Shown here piece after piece: positions 9,116-17,339 of a stretch of DNA of 64,000 nt (position 1 is the first letter of the stretch; each line of letters begins with the position of its first letter). The notes below the pieces were generated by a model. It did not search any database and was not told the origin of the DNA. It saw only the letters and a program-made list of their open reading frames with translations. The position numbers and the translations under genes are program-made. Origin of the DNA: Nigerium sp. (lineage in GTDB: Bacteria; Actinomycetota; Actinomycetes; Propionibacteriales; Propionibacteriaceae). The stretch lies in NCBI GenBank assembly GCA_016711325.1, contig JADJTH010000005.1:7883-71882 (forward strand), read 5' to 3'.

Positions 9116-9134
9116 TAAGGCGAGGCTTACCTTA
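9116..9134. promoter_or_regulatory. DtxR/IdeR iron box
   Basis: The 19-mer TAAGGCGAGGCTTACCTTA fits the dyad of the DtxR/IdeR consensus (TTAGGTTAGGCTAACCTAA) with a few mismatches. It lies 5 bp from the first palindrome, between hmuT and the divergent exporter gene, and could serve both directions. Confidence 0.65.
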
Positions 9135-9333
9135 GGGTATGGAGTGCGGGGTGTCCAACACGCGTTCACGTGGTGGTCCGGCCACCCACGGCGGGTCAGG
9201 AGCGAGGCGTCACCGGCGTCCGAGCGGAGGAAGGTGCGGCGGCGTCCTCGTCAACGGGCGTCGGGTGACGTATGCTGCACCGTCTGGTCGACGGCGACCT
9301 GCATCATCGAGTCGGCCTCCTGGAAGGACCCCT

Positions 9334-10803
9334 ATGTCCGCCACCACCGAACCCACCGTGTCTCCCGGGACCCCGGACGCCGCGGCGTCCGCCCTCGCCG
9401 AGAAGGCGTCGAACCCGCACCGCTCGATCATCGCGATCCTGCTCGTCGCGGCGTTCGTCGTCATCCTCAACGAGACGACCATGAACGTGGCGCTGTCGAG
9501 CATCATGGCCGACTTCCGCGTCACCGAACGACTCGCCCAGTGGCTCACCACCGGGTTCATGCTGACGATGGCCGTCGTGATCCCGGTCACGGGCTGGCTG
9601 CTCGACCGGCTCACCATCCGGCAGCTGTTCACCGCCGCGATGACCCTGTTCAGCGTCGGCACCGCGCTGTGCGCCGTCGCACCCACCTTCGAGCTGCTGC
9701 TGGCCGGGCGCGTCGTGCAGGCGTCCGGCACCGCGATCATGATGCCGCTGCTGATGACCACCATCATGCGACTCGTCGAACCCGCGCACCGCGGAGCCAT
9801 CATGGGCACCATTTCCATGGTCATCTCGGTCGCGCCCGCGGTCGGCCCGACGCTGTCCGGCGTCCTGCTGCAGCTCGGCTCGTGGCGGCTGATCTTCGCG
9901 ACCGTCCTGCCGATCGCGCTGTCCATGCTGGCGCTCGGCCTGGTGAAGCTGCGTAACGCGGGCGAGACCAAGCACACCCCACTGGACCCGTGGTCGGTGC
10001 TGCTGACCGTGGTCGGCTTCGGCCCGCTCATCTACGGTTTGAGCATGTTCGGCGACGCCGCCGCGCCGTTCTGGGAGGCGCCGCTGGCCGTCGGCATCGG
10101 GCTGGGCGGTCTGGTCGCCTTCGTCTCGCGCCAGTTGGTGTTGCAGAAGTCGGACGCCGCCCTGCTCGACCTGCGCACCTTCACGTACCCGACCTTCACG
10201 GTGGCGCTGCTGATGATGGCCCTGTCGATGATGGCGTTGTTCGGTTCGATCATCATGCTGCCGCTGCTGCTGCAGCGCTCCTTCGGGCTCGAGCCGCTGC
10301 AGGTGGGTCTGATGCTGCTGCCCGGCGGCCTGGCGATGGGCGTCCTCGGGCCGATCGTGGGCCGGCTGTTCGACCGGATCGGGCCGCGCCCGCTGGTGAT
10401 CCCGGCCAGCTTCGTCGTGCTCGCGGTGTTCTGGTTCTTCTCGGCGATGACCCCGCAGACCCCCTGGTGGGCGGTCATGGCCGGGCACGTGGCGATGAGC
10501 GTGTCGTTCTCGTTCATCTTCACTCCGCTGTTCACCGTCGCCCTCGGCTCGCTGCCCACGCGCTTCTATTCGCACGGTTCGGCGACGATCGGCACGATCC
10601 AACAGGTGGCCGGTGCCGCGGGGACCGCCCTGTTCGTCACCGTCTTCGCCATGCAGGCCGAGGTCGCCCGCGACGCGGGCGCCGGCGAGGCGGCGGCCCT
10701 GCTCGCCGGATCGCACTGGGCCTTCCTGGGTGCCGGTGCGGTCTGGACGGCCGCGGTGGCGGCGTCCTTCTTCCTGCGCAAGCCGGCCGACCCGGACGCC
10801 TGA
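9334..10803 (+). CDS. DHA2-family MFS drug/metabolite exporter
   Basis: 489 aa, about 14 hydrophobic segments, as usual for the DHA2 (14-TMS) group. NETTMNVALSSIM in helix 1, GWLLDRLTIRQLF as motif A after helix 2, and the proline/glycine-rich helix 5 region APAVGPTLSGVLL (motif C of antiporters) support proton-driven export. A more upstream in-frame start is possible, but the ATG at 9334 has GGAAGGA 6 nt upstream and begins the conserved protein. It is divergent from hmuT across the iron boxes, so iron or haem control is possible. The substrate cannot be read from sequence. Confidence 0.88.
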   Translation: MSATTEPTVSPGTPDAAASALAEKASNPHRSIIAILLVAAFVVILNETTMNVALSSIMADFRVTERLAQWLTTGFMLTMAVVIPVTGWLLDRLTIRQLFTAAMTLFSVGTALCAVAPTFELLLAGRVVQASGTAIMMPLLMTTIMRLVEPAHRGAIMGTISMVISVAPAVGPTLSGVLLQLGSWRLIFATVLPIALSMLALGLVKLRNAGETKHTPLDPWSVLLTVVGFGPLIYGLSMFGDAAAPFWEAPLAVGIGLGGLVAFVSRQLVLQKSDAALLDLRTFTYPTFTVALLMMALSMMALFGSIIMLPLLLQRSFGLEPLQVGLMLLPGGLAMGVLGPIVGRLFDRIGPRPLVIPASFVVLAVFWFFSAMTPQTPWWAVMAGHVAMSVSFSFIFTPLFTVALGSLPTRFYSHGSATIGTIQQVAGAAGTALFVTVFAMQAEVARDAGAGEAAALLAGSHWAFLGAGAVWTAAVAASFFLRKPADPDA

Positions 10804-10827
10804 GCGCCGGGTCAGTCGGCCAGGCCG

Positions 10828-11034
10828 CTCTGATGCCGTCGAAGCGGAAGACGAACTCAGGGGTCGTGGTGGAGAGGGTCCCCGTGAGGTTGGATGGCTC
10901 GAAGTCGCGCAAGAACGTCCCGCTGAAGACGACCTCGTCGCCAGGCTGCATGTCGAGCGGCGTGGTTCCGGCGGTCCTTCCCGACGACGTGCGTTCTGCT
11001 GACGTGGCGTAGCGCGACTCAGGTCTCGAGGCCG
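10828..11034 (-). pseudogene. Fragment of an uncharacterised protein
   Basis: A minus-strand reading frame contains DMQPGDEVVFSGTFLRDFEP and STTTPEFVFRFDGIRAA, which reads like the C-terminal beta-rich end of a conserved hypothetical protein. It has no start codon or ribosome-binding site of its own. It runs without a stop into the antisense of the exporter gene and sits in a 260-bp gap. I treat it as a possible relic; it could also be chance. Confidence 0.3.
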
Positions 11035-11061
11035 GGGTGCTCACCCCCAGCCCGGCGAGGG

Positions 11062-11352
11062 TCAGCGGCGCGCGAGGGACCGCGCGACGGCGAGGAAGGC
11101 GATGGTCCCCACGACGGCGACGGCCAGCGCGATGAGGGCCGTCGGACGCGGGCTGCCGTCCGGCTCGACGAACTGAGCCTTGGCTGCGCCGATCTCGCCC
11201 GCGACGAAGGTCTTGGCGTCCCGGACGCTGCGGGCCGCGATCGCCTTGGGATGGACCTGCAGGATCAGCCCCTCCACGTTGCTGGTCAGGCGCGCCCGCG
11301 CTGCGGCGATCTCGGCCTGGATCTGTTCCTTGGAACGGGTTCCGTCTGCCAC
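11062..11352 (-). CDS. DUF3618 membrane-anchored small protein
   Basis: 96 aa. The N-terminal half RSKEQIQAEIAAARARLTSN plus the HPKAIAARSVRDAK stretch matches DUF3618, an amphipathic helical domain of unknown function common in actinobacteria. One transmembrane helix (ALIALAVAVVGTIAFLAVA) lies near the C-terminus, followed by SLARR. I chose GTG at 11352 because AGAGGA lies 6 nt upstream; another GTG at 11367 would add five residues. It is divergent from the peroxiredoxin gene, with the two promoters almost touching. Confidence 0.75.
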   Translation of the reverse strand: MADGTRSKEQIQAEIAAARARLTSNVEGLILQVHPKAIAARSVRDAKTFVAGEIGAAKAQFVEPDGSPRPTALIALAVAVVGTIAFLAVARSLARR

Positions 11353-11409
11353 GATCGGTCCTCTCACACATCGCCTGCTGAAGTCTCAGCCACACCCTAT
11401 GCCATTGGC

Positions 11410-11415
11410 TAGGCT
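11410..11415 (+). promoter_or_regulatory. -10 element for leaderless bcp transcript
   Basis: TAGGCT followed by 7 nt (GGCGGGC) and the ATG at 11423. This is the TANNNT-N7-ATG arrangement repeated in this window. There is no convincing Shine-Dalgarno sequence. A minus-strand TAGGGT at 11393-11398 probably serves the divergent DUF3618 gene. Confidence 0.6.
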
Positions 11416-11422
11416 GGCGGGC

Positions 11423-11899
11423 ATGGCCAGACTGACGGCAGGCGATTCCGCCCCGAGCTTCTCCCTTCTCGACGCCGACGGCGCGACGGTGTCGTTGCCC
11501 GACTTCGCCGGCCGGCGGGTGATCGTCTATTTCTACCCGGCGGCGATGACCCCCGGCTGCACGACGCAGGCGGTCGACTTCACCGCCAGCGCGGACGCCA
11601 TCGGCGACGCCGGCTACGAGGTGATCGGCATCTCGCCCGACACCCCGGCCAAGCTGGCCGCCTTCCGCGCCCAGGAGTCACTGACGCCGACGCTGCTGTC
11701 CGATCCCGACCATTCGGTCATGCAGGCGTACGCCGCCTACGGCACCAAGATGCTGTACGGCAAGCCGATCGAGGGTGTGATCCGCTCCACCTTCGTGATC
11801 GATGTGGACGCCGGCGGCCACGGCACGATCGACGTCGCGCAGTACAACGTCAAGGCCACCGGACACGTCAGGAAGCTGCGCCGCGACCTGGGCATCTGA
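11423..11899 (+). CDS. bcp: Thioredoxin-dependent peroxiredoxin, Bcp/PrxQ type
   Basis: 158 aa thioredoxin-fold peroxidase that reduces hydrogen and organic peroxides in the cytosol. The peroxidatic cysteine is in FYPAAMTPGCTTQAVDF (about residue 45) with the expected Thr and Pro before it. The resolving cysteine found five residues later in PrxQ-alpha enzymes (CxxxxC) is replaced here (TQAVDF), so this would be a 1-Cys form or use an external thiol. The start is set by the leaderless -10 element 7 nt upstream. It stands alone, divergent from DUF3618. Confidence 0.9.
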   Translation: MARLTAGDSAPSFSLLDADGATVSLPDFAGRRVIVYFYPAAMTPGCTTQAVDFTASADAIGDAGYEVIGISPDTPAKLAAFRAQESLTPTLLSDPDHSVMQAYAAYGTKMLYGKPIEGVIRSTFVIDVDAGGHGTIDVAQYNVKATGHVRKLRRDLGI

Positions 11900-11989
11900 C
11901 CCCGCCGCTCCTCGCCTACGAAGAGAACTCTTGCGCACGGAATTCCGTAGGCAAGCGTTCCTTTCGTAGGCAGGAACACAGCCGGGTTC

Positions 11990-11995
11990 TACGCT
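11990..11995 (+). promoter_or_regulatory. -10 element for leaderless glycosylase transcript
   Basis: TACGCT, 7 nt (GACGGCC), then ATG at 12003; no ribosome-binding site. Same spacing as at 11410. Confidence 0.55.
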
Positions 11996-12002
11996 GACGG
12001 CC

Positions 12003-13145
12003 ATGACGACGATCGGCGCCAACGACCTGCTCCGGGTGCGCGTGCTCGCGCAGAGGCTCGGGACACAGCATCCCGCCGACCAGGCCGCTCCCGGCGCCGC
12101 GAGCGTCGCGGCGTCCGCACGGCACATGCTCGCCCTCCAAGGCCAGGACTGGCGCGCGTCGCGCTGGGCGCTGGGCGTCCGGACGCCGGGCAGCACGGTC
12201 GCCGACGTGCACGCGGCGTTCGATCAGGGGCTGGTCGTGCGGTCGTGGCCGATGCGCGGCACGGTCCACGTGGTGGCCGCCGAGGACATCGGCTGGATGC
12301 AGTCGGTCACGCACGCCGGACCGCTCCTGGGTGCGCCGAAGCGGCGCGCGCACCTCGGCATCACGGACGCCGCCCTCGACCGCCTGGTCGAGACCTCGGT
12401 CGAGGCGCTGGCCGCCCACGACAGCCTCGATCGCGACGAGCTCTCCACGTTCTGGGACGCCGCGGGGCTGGAGTGGAAGCCGAACTGGCGCTACCACCTG
12501 GTCTGGTGGTTGTGCCAGAACGGCCACGCGACGTTCGGGCCGATCGGCGACGGTGGCGAGCCGCGACTCGTCCTCGCGTCGCGCTGGATCCGCTCCCCTC
12601 GCCTGATCTCCGGCGACGAGGCGCTGGCCGAACTGGCGTCCCGGTACGCCGCCCCGCGCGGCGCGGTCCGCGCGACGGACCTCGCCTGGTGGGCCGGTAT
12701 CGCCACAGCGGACGCCCGTCGCGGGCTGAGTGCCGCGGTCGAGGGCGGAAGCCTGGTCCGGCTCACCCTGGAGGGTGCCCGCGGTGCGGCGTCCCAGTTG
12801 TGGGCCGGCCCCGAGGCGCTGGACGCCGCCGGCGACATTCCCGACTGGCTGGCGCTGCCCGCCTTCGACGAGCACCTGCTCGGCTACAAGGACCGCGACC
12901 CGCAATTCGACGCGGCGCACCTCGGCCGGGTCGTCCCCGGACGCAACGGCGTCTTCCGGGCGACGCTCGCCGAGCATGGCCGCACGGTCGGCACCTGGCA
13001 GCGCGGCACCCGCACGAAGGACGGCGTCGTGGTCACCCCGTTCCCCGGTGCACGCGTGGACGCCGCCGCGCTCCGCCCCCACGTCGACCGCTGGACCATC
13101 TTCCACGGCGAGGCGCCCGTCCCGATCACGCTGCAGGACGCCTGA
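12003..13145 (+). CDS. Winged-helix DNA glycosylase, AlkZ-like (HTH_42 superfamily)
   Basis: 380 aa. The whole chain follows the HTH_42/AlkZ layout of tandem winged helices: ARHMLALQGQDWRASRWALG, SWPMRGTVHVVAAEDIGWM, and C-terminal PAFDEHLLGYKDRDPQFD. The tripeptide Q46-G-Q48 fits the catalytic QxQ motif of AlkZ, rather than the QxD of the YcaQ-like branch. AlkZ excises bulky alkylated purines and unhooks interstrand crosslinks in producers of DNA-damaging antibiotics, but relatives without a biosynthetic cluster are common. None is visible nearby. The substrate is unknown; a role in alkylation repair is inferred from the motif. Confidence 0.8.
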   Translation: MTTIGANDLLRVRVLAQRLGTQHPADQAAPGAASVAASARHMLALQGQDWRASRWALGVRTPGSTVADVHAAFDQGLVVRSWPMRGTVHVVAAEDIGWMQSVTHAGPLLGAPKRRAHLGITDAALDRLVETSVEALAAHDSLDRDELSTFWDAAGLEWKPNWRYHLVWWLCQNGHATFGPIGDGGEPRLVLASRWIRSPRLISGDEALAELASRYAAPRGAVRATDLAWWAGIATADARRGLSAAVEGGSLVRLTLEGARGAASQLWAGPEALDAAGDIPDWLALPAFDEHLLGYKDRDPQFDAAHLGRVVPGRNGVFRATLAEHGRTVGTWQRGTRTKDGVVVTPFPGARVDAAALRPHVDRWTIFHGEAPVPITLQDA

Positions 13146-13163
13146 CCACCCTGCGCCGGCGTC

Positions 13164-14894
13164 CTACGACGACCCGTCCTGGACGGCCTTCGGCTCGGGA
13201 TGGGTGTCGCGCCAGCGTTCGTAGGCGTCGACGGCGGTGGGAAGGGTCGCGTAGAGGCAGTCGTCGCCGAGGCGGTCGAGGAAGCCCGCGGCGCCAAGCT
13301 GGTCGCGGAGGTCCTGTTTGACGCGGGCGAGGGCGAAGCGGATGCCGCGGTCGTGGAGCCAAAGGCGCAGTTGGTCGAGCATGTCGACGGCCGTCAGGTC
13401 GATCTCGACGTTCGCCTCGGCGTTGAGGAGGAACCAGCGGACGGGTCGTTCGGCGTCGGTGACTGCCTTCTTCGCTCGGACGAGGAAGTCGTCGGCGTTC
13501 GCGAAGAACAGTGGGGAGTCGTAGCGGTAGACGACGAGACCGGGCACCTGGGTGGCGGTGGGGTAGTCGTCGATGTCATGCATCCCCGGCACGCCGGGGA
13601 CGTGCCCGAGCACGCCGTCGTGGGGGTGCGAGATGCGGCGGATGAGGTCGAGCAGAGACAACGCGATGGCGATCCCGACGCCGATCAGCACGTCGAAGAA
13701 GAGGACGGCCGCGGCCGTGGACAGGGCCAGCACGAGTTCGCTGTGCCGGAAGCGGGCGACTCGCCTCAGTTCCGCGACGTCGATCAGCCTTGTGGCCGCG
13801 TAGATGACGAGCGCGCCCAAGGCGGCCGTCGGGAACGACTGCAGCACCGGGCCGGCGAACAGCAAGGTGGCGACGACGCACGCTACCGCGACGAGAGAGT
13901 GCAACTGCGTCCGCGAGCCGACGGCGTCGCCGATCACGGTGCGTGAGCCGCTCGACGACACGGGGAAGCCCTGGAAGAGGCCGGTCGCGACGTTGGCGAC
14001 GCCCAGCGCGAGGAGTTCCTGGCCGGCGTCGATCTCCTGCTCGCGGTGCGCGGCGAACACCCGGCCGGTCAGCACGTTGTCGGAGTAGCCGACGACCGCG
14101 ATGCCGGCCGCGAACGGGAGAAGCGCCCAGAGCGAGACGTCCCCGAGTGCGGGCAGGCGGAAGGCGGGCAGGCCGAGCGGGACATGGCCGATGACCTCGA
14201 TCCCGTGACGTTCGAGGCCGAGCCAGCCGACCGCGGCGGCGGCGCCCAGCAGCACGATCAGCGGTCCGGGCGCGCGGGGGGCGAGGCGTCGACCGGCCAA
14301 CAGCAGGACCAGGGTCACCGCCGACAACACGACGGTCGGGACGTGCGCCTGCGGGAGCTGAACCAGCGCGGACCAGACTTTCCGGGGCGAGCTTCCTCCC
14401 TCGAGGGTGAGCTTCGTCACGGTCCCCAGCTGACTGACGATCATCAGTACCGCGACGCCGATCATGTATCCCACGAGCACCGGCCGGGACAGCAGTCGGG
14501 ACAGGAAGCCGAGCCGGCCGAGCCAGGCCGCCAGCGACACGATGCCGACGGCGATCGCCAGCAGAGCCGCGACCTCCGCATGGCGCACGGTTCCGCCCCC
14601 GGCCGCCATGAGCGCGCCGACACCGGCGGCGGTCATCAGCGCCGTCGTCGACTCCGGCCCGACGGACAACTGCCGCGACGAGCCGAATATCACGTAGACG
14701 AGCAGCGCGGGCAGGGTCGCCCACAGCCCGACCACGGGGGCAAGGCCCGCGATGGCCGCGTAGGCCATCACTTGCGGAACAAGGTAGGCGGCGACCGTCA
14801 CGCCGGCGACGGCGTCGCCCGGCAGCCAGGCGCGGTCGTACGACCGGAGTGCGGCCACTCCGGGAAGGAGGCGCTCCCATCCGGGTCTGCCCAT
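13164..14894 (-). CDS. SulP-family anion transporter with STAS domain
   Basis: 576 aa. Residues 15-430 contain 11-13 hydrophobic segments with SulP signatures near the N-terminus (GDAVAGVTVAAYLVPQVMAY; GLWATLPALLVYVIFGSSRQ; GPESTTALM). Residues 440-560 form a cytoplasmic STAS domain (RWFLLNAEANVEIDLTAVDM). Such proteins move sulfate, bicarbonate, C4-dicarboxylates or chloride in exchange or symport; the substrate cannot be read here. Start ATG with GAGGAAGGG upstream. It is convergent with the glycosylase gene and next to tRNA-Lys. Confidence 0.92.
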   Translation of the reverse strand: MGRPGWERLLPGVAALRSYDRAWLPGDAVAGVTVAAYLVPQVMAYAAIAGLAPVVGLWATLPALLVYVIFGSSRQLSVGPESTTALMTAAGVGALMAAGGGTVRHAEVAALLAIAVGIVSLAAWLGRLGFLSRLLSRPVLVGYMIGVAVLMIVSQLGTVTKLTLEGGSSPRKVWSALVQLPQAHVPTVVLSAVTLVLLLAGRRLAPRAPGPLIVLLGAAAAVGWLGLERHGIEVIGHVPLGLPAFRLPALGDVSLWALLPFAAGIAVVGYSDNVLTGRVFAAHREQEIDAGQELLALGVANVATGLFQGFPVSSSGSRTVIGDAVGSRTQLHSLVAVACVVATLLFAGPVLQSFPTAALGALVIYAATRLIDVAELRRVARFRHSELVLALSTAAAVLFFDVLIGVGIAIALSLLDLIRRISHPHDGVLGHVPGVPGMHDIDDYPTATQVPGLVVYRYDSPLFFANADDFLVRAKKAVTDAERPVRWFLLNAEANVEIDLTAVDMLDQLRLWLHDRGIRFALARVKQDLRDQLGAAGFLDRLGDDCLYATLPTAVDAYERWRDTHPEPKAVQDGSS

Positions 14895-14952
14895 GTCGAC
14901 CCTTCCTCTGGGGCGTTCGTGGCGAGGACGTGCCGCCTCCGGACGCGGCGAA

Positions 14953-14978
14953 GGCTCTCAACGTGTCGGTTGAGAGCC
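14953..14978. terminator. Hairpin downstream of tRNA-Lys
   Basis: GGCTCTCAAC-GTGTCG-GTTGAGAGCC, a perfect 10-bp stem with a 6-nt loop, starts 13 nt beyond the 3' end of the tRNA. It has only a weak T-tract, so it is probably a processing or termination signal for the tRNA transcript. It also lies between the tRNA and the SulP start. Confidence 0.6.
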
Positions 14979-14990
14979 TCGTCCGGAAAG

Positions 14991-15063
<73 letters not shown>

Positions 15064-15110
15064 GCGGGAATAAACTTTAGACCATCGACCGCCTAACGCG
15101 AAATCGCGCC

Positions 15111-15827
15111 TCAGCGGCGGACGAGGGCGATGCGCTCCCGGCGCAGGCCGGCGTGCTGCTCGGCGGCCCGGTCGAGCGGGTCGAGGCGGCGTCCGAGCGC
15201 CAATGCGAGCAGGTAGTCGGCCAGTTCGGGGTTGCGGGCCAGCACAGGGCCGTGCGGGTAGGTGCCGATCACGTGGCCTTGGACGGCCCCCTCGGTGCCG
15301 TGCCCGTCGTTGCCGATGCCGACCTCGACCTGGGCGAGCGGTGCGGCGTCCGGGCCGAGCGTCGTGTAGCCGCCGTGGTTCTCGAAACCCGTGATCAGCG
15401 ACGTCGTGCCGTCGGGCTTCGTCCAGCGGGTGAGGATCTCGCCGACCGCGCGCTTCGCGCCGCGGCGGGTTTCGACGTCGAGCAGCCCGAGCCCTTCGCG
15501 CACCTCGTCGTTCTCGCCGATCGTGAACGTGTGCCCGCAGATCTGGTAGCCGGCGCACACCGCGAACAGCACGGCGCCTGCGTCCAGCGCCGAGAACAGG
15601 GCGCCGTCGGAGCGCAGTTCGCGGACGGCGGTGGTCTGCGCGTTGTCCTCGCCGCCGCCCAGCAGATAGATCGCGCCGTCGGCGGGCAGCGGTGCGCCCG
15701 GCTCGACGGCGATGACCTCGGCGTCCACACCGCGCCACTCCAGGCGCTTGGCGAGCACCTGTGAGTTGCCCCGGTCGCCGTAGATGCCGAGCAGCGACTG
15801 GTACACCAGCACGATCTTGACGCTCAT
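15111..15827 (-). CDS. gatD: Lipid II isoglutaminyl synthase, glutaminase subunit GatD
   Basis: 238 aa class I glutamine amidotransferase-like protein. The nucleophile elbow is AVLFAVCAGYQICG (Cys near 94). The catalytic histidine is in GTYPHGPVLARNPELADYL, characteristic of GatD rather than CobB/CobQ. It hydrolyses glutamine and passes ammonia to MurT, which amidates the D-Glu of lipid II. The start ATG overlaps the murT stop by 4 nt (15824-15827), as expected for an obligate heterodimer. Confidence 0.93.
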   Translation of the reverse strand: MSVKIVLVYQSLLGIYGDRGNSQVLAKRLEWRGVDAEVIAVEPGAPLPADGAIYLLGGGEDNAQTTAVRELRSDGALFSALDAGAVLFAVCAGYQICGHTFTIGENDEVREGLGLLDVETRRGAKRAVGEILTRWTKPDGTTSLITGFENHGGYTTLGPDAAPLAQVEVGIGNDGHGTEGAVQGHVIGTYPHGPVLARNPELADYLLALALGRRLDPLDRAAEQHAGLRRERIALVRR

Positions 15828-17137
15828 CGCAGCCCCGCCTTCTTCAACAGCTTCTGGAACGGTGTGTAGGTGGCGATCAGGTCGACCGGCTGGGGGGCGT
15901 CCTTGACGGCGCGCAGGGCGTCGTCGAGGTCGTAGACGACCTCATGGCCGACCTCGGCGTACTCGAGCCGGACGGCCAGGTCGTAGGCGCGCGGACCCGT
16001 GCAGACGACGTGCTTGCCGCGCAGTTGTTCGAAGTCGACGTCCCACAGCCAGGAGACGTCCTTGCCGTCGGCCGCCACGGAGTCGATGGCCAGCACGACG
16101 GTCGGCGTGGTCAGCAGCGGCAGCGACTCCGCCCAGCCCGCCGGGTTCTTGCTCAGCACGAGCCGCGCCGACGTGGCGCCGAAGCCGGCCACCGAGAACC
16201 GGCCCGCGGGCGAGCGCACGGTGGAGAACCCGCGTAGCGCGTCCTCGATCCCGACGCCCAGCTCGACCGCGGCGGCCAGGGCCATCGCCGCGTTCGCGAC
16301 GTTGAAGGCACCCGGGACGTTGAGCTCCAGCGGCACGATCCGTCCGTCCGGGAGTCGGACTCCGCGGGGCTGAACCACGTAGTCGGGAGTGGGTTCGGTG
16401 AGGTCGCACCCGGGGCAGTCCCAGCAGCCGGTCGCGCTCTCGCCGGGGTCGACCCGCCGCAGCACGTCGCCGCAGGCCGGGCACAAGGTGGCGTCGGCCG
16501 TCCAGGTGGTGGCCGTATCGACCCAGATCACCTCGCGGGCCGTCTGGGTTGCCCAGGTGATCAGCGGATCGTCGGAATTGGCGATCACGACCGGTCCGTC
16601 CGCGCCGGCCCGCTCGAGCGCCTGGCGCCACGCGCGGCCCAGGAACTTGATCTCGTGGTTGCGGTCGAGCTGGTCGCGACTGAAGTTGAGCATGACCAGA
16701 ACCTCGGGGCGTCCGTGCTCGAGCATGGACGCCACCACGCGCTCGTCGGTCTCCAGCACGGCGATGTCGGCCTTCGGCGCCTTCGCCAGGGCCGACGCGA
16801 TGCCGTAGTGCAGGTTCGCCCCGTCTGCGTTGGTGACCAGGCGTGCGGCGTCCGGCCCCAGGCCCTCGCGCACGGCCGCCGCCAGCAGGTGCGTGGTCGT
16901 CGTCTTCCCGTTCGTGCCGGTCACGGACGCGATGCGGCGTCCGTGGACGAGCGCGGCGAACGCGCCGGGGCAGACGCGGGTGAGCAGTTGGCCGCGGATC
17001 GATGCGCCCGAACCCCGGCCCGCGATCCGCGAGGCCAGCGCGGCGGCGTCCCCGACGAGCGTGCCCGCGCGCAGGCGCAGGCGGGTGGCGAGGGGCAGGG
17101 GCGCCGCGGTGGCGCGCGTCCTCAGATCGTTCGGCAC
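15824..17137 (-). CDS. murT: Lipid II isoglutaminyl synthase, Mur-ligase subunit MurT
   Basis: 437 aa Mur-ligase fold. The ATP-binding loop is SVTGTNGKTTTTHLL (about residue 70). An inserted zinc-ribbon CPACGDVLRR...GCWDCPGC lies near 220-250. The C-terminal DUF1727-type domain includes TARLVLSKNPAGWAESL and LIATYTPFQKLLK. It activates the D-Glu gamma... alpha-carboxylate of lipid II for amidation by GatD ammonia, a step needed for efficient crosslinking. Start GTG at 17137, preceded by CACAAT and a 6-nt spacer (17144-17149), so the transcript may be leaderless. First gene of a two-gene operon. Confidence 0.93.
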   Translation of the reverse strand: MPNDLRTRATAAPLPLATRLRLRAGTLVGDAAALASRIAGRGSGASIRGQLLTRVCPGAFAALVHGRRIASVTGTNGKTTTTHLLAAAVREGLGPDAARLVTNADGANLHYGIASALAKAPKADIAVLETDERVVASMLEHGRPEVLVMLNFSRDQLDRNHEIKFLGRAWRQALERAGADGPVVIANSDDPLITWATQTAREVIWVDTATTWTADATLCPACGDVLRRVDPGESATGCWDCPGCDLTEPTPDYVVQPRGVRLPDGRIVPLELNVPGAFNVANAAMALAAAVELGVGIEDALRGFSTVRSPAGRFSVAGFGATSARLVLSKNPAGWAESLPLLTTPTVVLAIDSVAADGKDVSWLWDVDFEQLRGKHVVCTGPRAYDLAVRLEYAEVGHEVVYDLDDALRAVKDAPQPVDLIATYTPFQKLLKKAGLR

Positions 17138-17143
17138 GCGCTC

Positions 17144-17149
17144 ATTGTG
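17144..17149 (-). promoter_or_regulatory. -10-like element for murT
   Basis: CACAAT on the minus strand, 6 nt before the murT GTG. The identical CACAAT-N6-start occurs before the isoaspartyl methyltransferase gene (26780-26785). Confidence 0.4.
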
Positions 17150-17246
17150 CCAGCCGCCGCGACGGCGGCGTGTCGAACGTGTCGCCGGGATCGCCCGCGG
17201 TGTCGTTCGGTCGCCGTGCGATTTGCGATCCTCCCGGACGGCGGGC

Positions 17247-17252
17247 TAGCGT
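17247..17252 (+). promoter_or_regulatory. -10 element for the metNIQ leader transcript
   Basis: TAGCGT, 6 nt (GGCGAC), then GTG at 17259. The spacing equals that of the other leaderless starts here, so transcription and translation of the leader peptide would begin at the same base. Confidence 0.55.
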
Positions 17253-17258
17253 GGCGAC

Positions 17259-17339
17259 GTGTTCACCATCGCGCCTCGCCATGCCGCCCCGCGTCTTTCG
17301 ACGCCGGCGATGATGCGTGCGCGAATGTGTTGTCGGTGA
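17259..17339 (+). CDS. Putative leaderless leader peptide upstream of metNIQ
   Basis: 26 codons, GTG to TGA. It is Arg-rich and its second half reads PAMMRARMCCR, so it has three methionine and two adjacent cysteine codons just before the stop. A TAGCGT element 6 nt upstream makes a leaderless start. Cys-tract leaderless upstream ORFs that control sulfur genes by attenuation are known in mycobacteria. This one sits 168 nt before the methionine importer. Ribosome slowing at Met or Cys codons could decide which downstream hairpin forms. Too short for homology; supported by position, codon content and promoter. Confidence 0.55.
   Translation: MFTIAPRHAAPRLSTPAMMRARMCCR

Noticed and set aside
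9139..9333. N-terminal extension of the DHA2 exporter
   Set aside because: The 65 extra codons are Arg/Gly-rich and the ATG at 9334 has a good ribosome-binding site.
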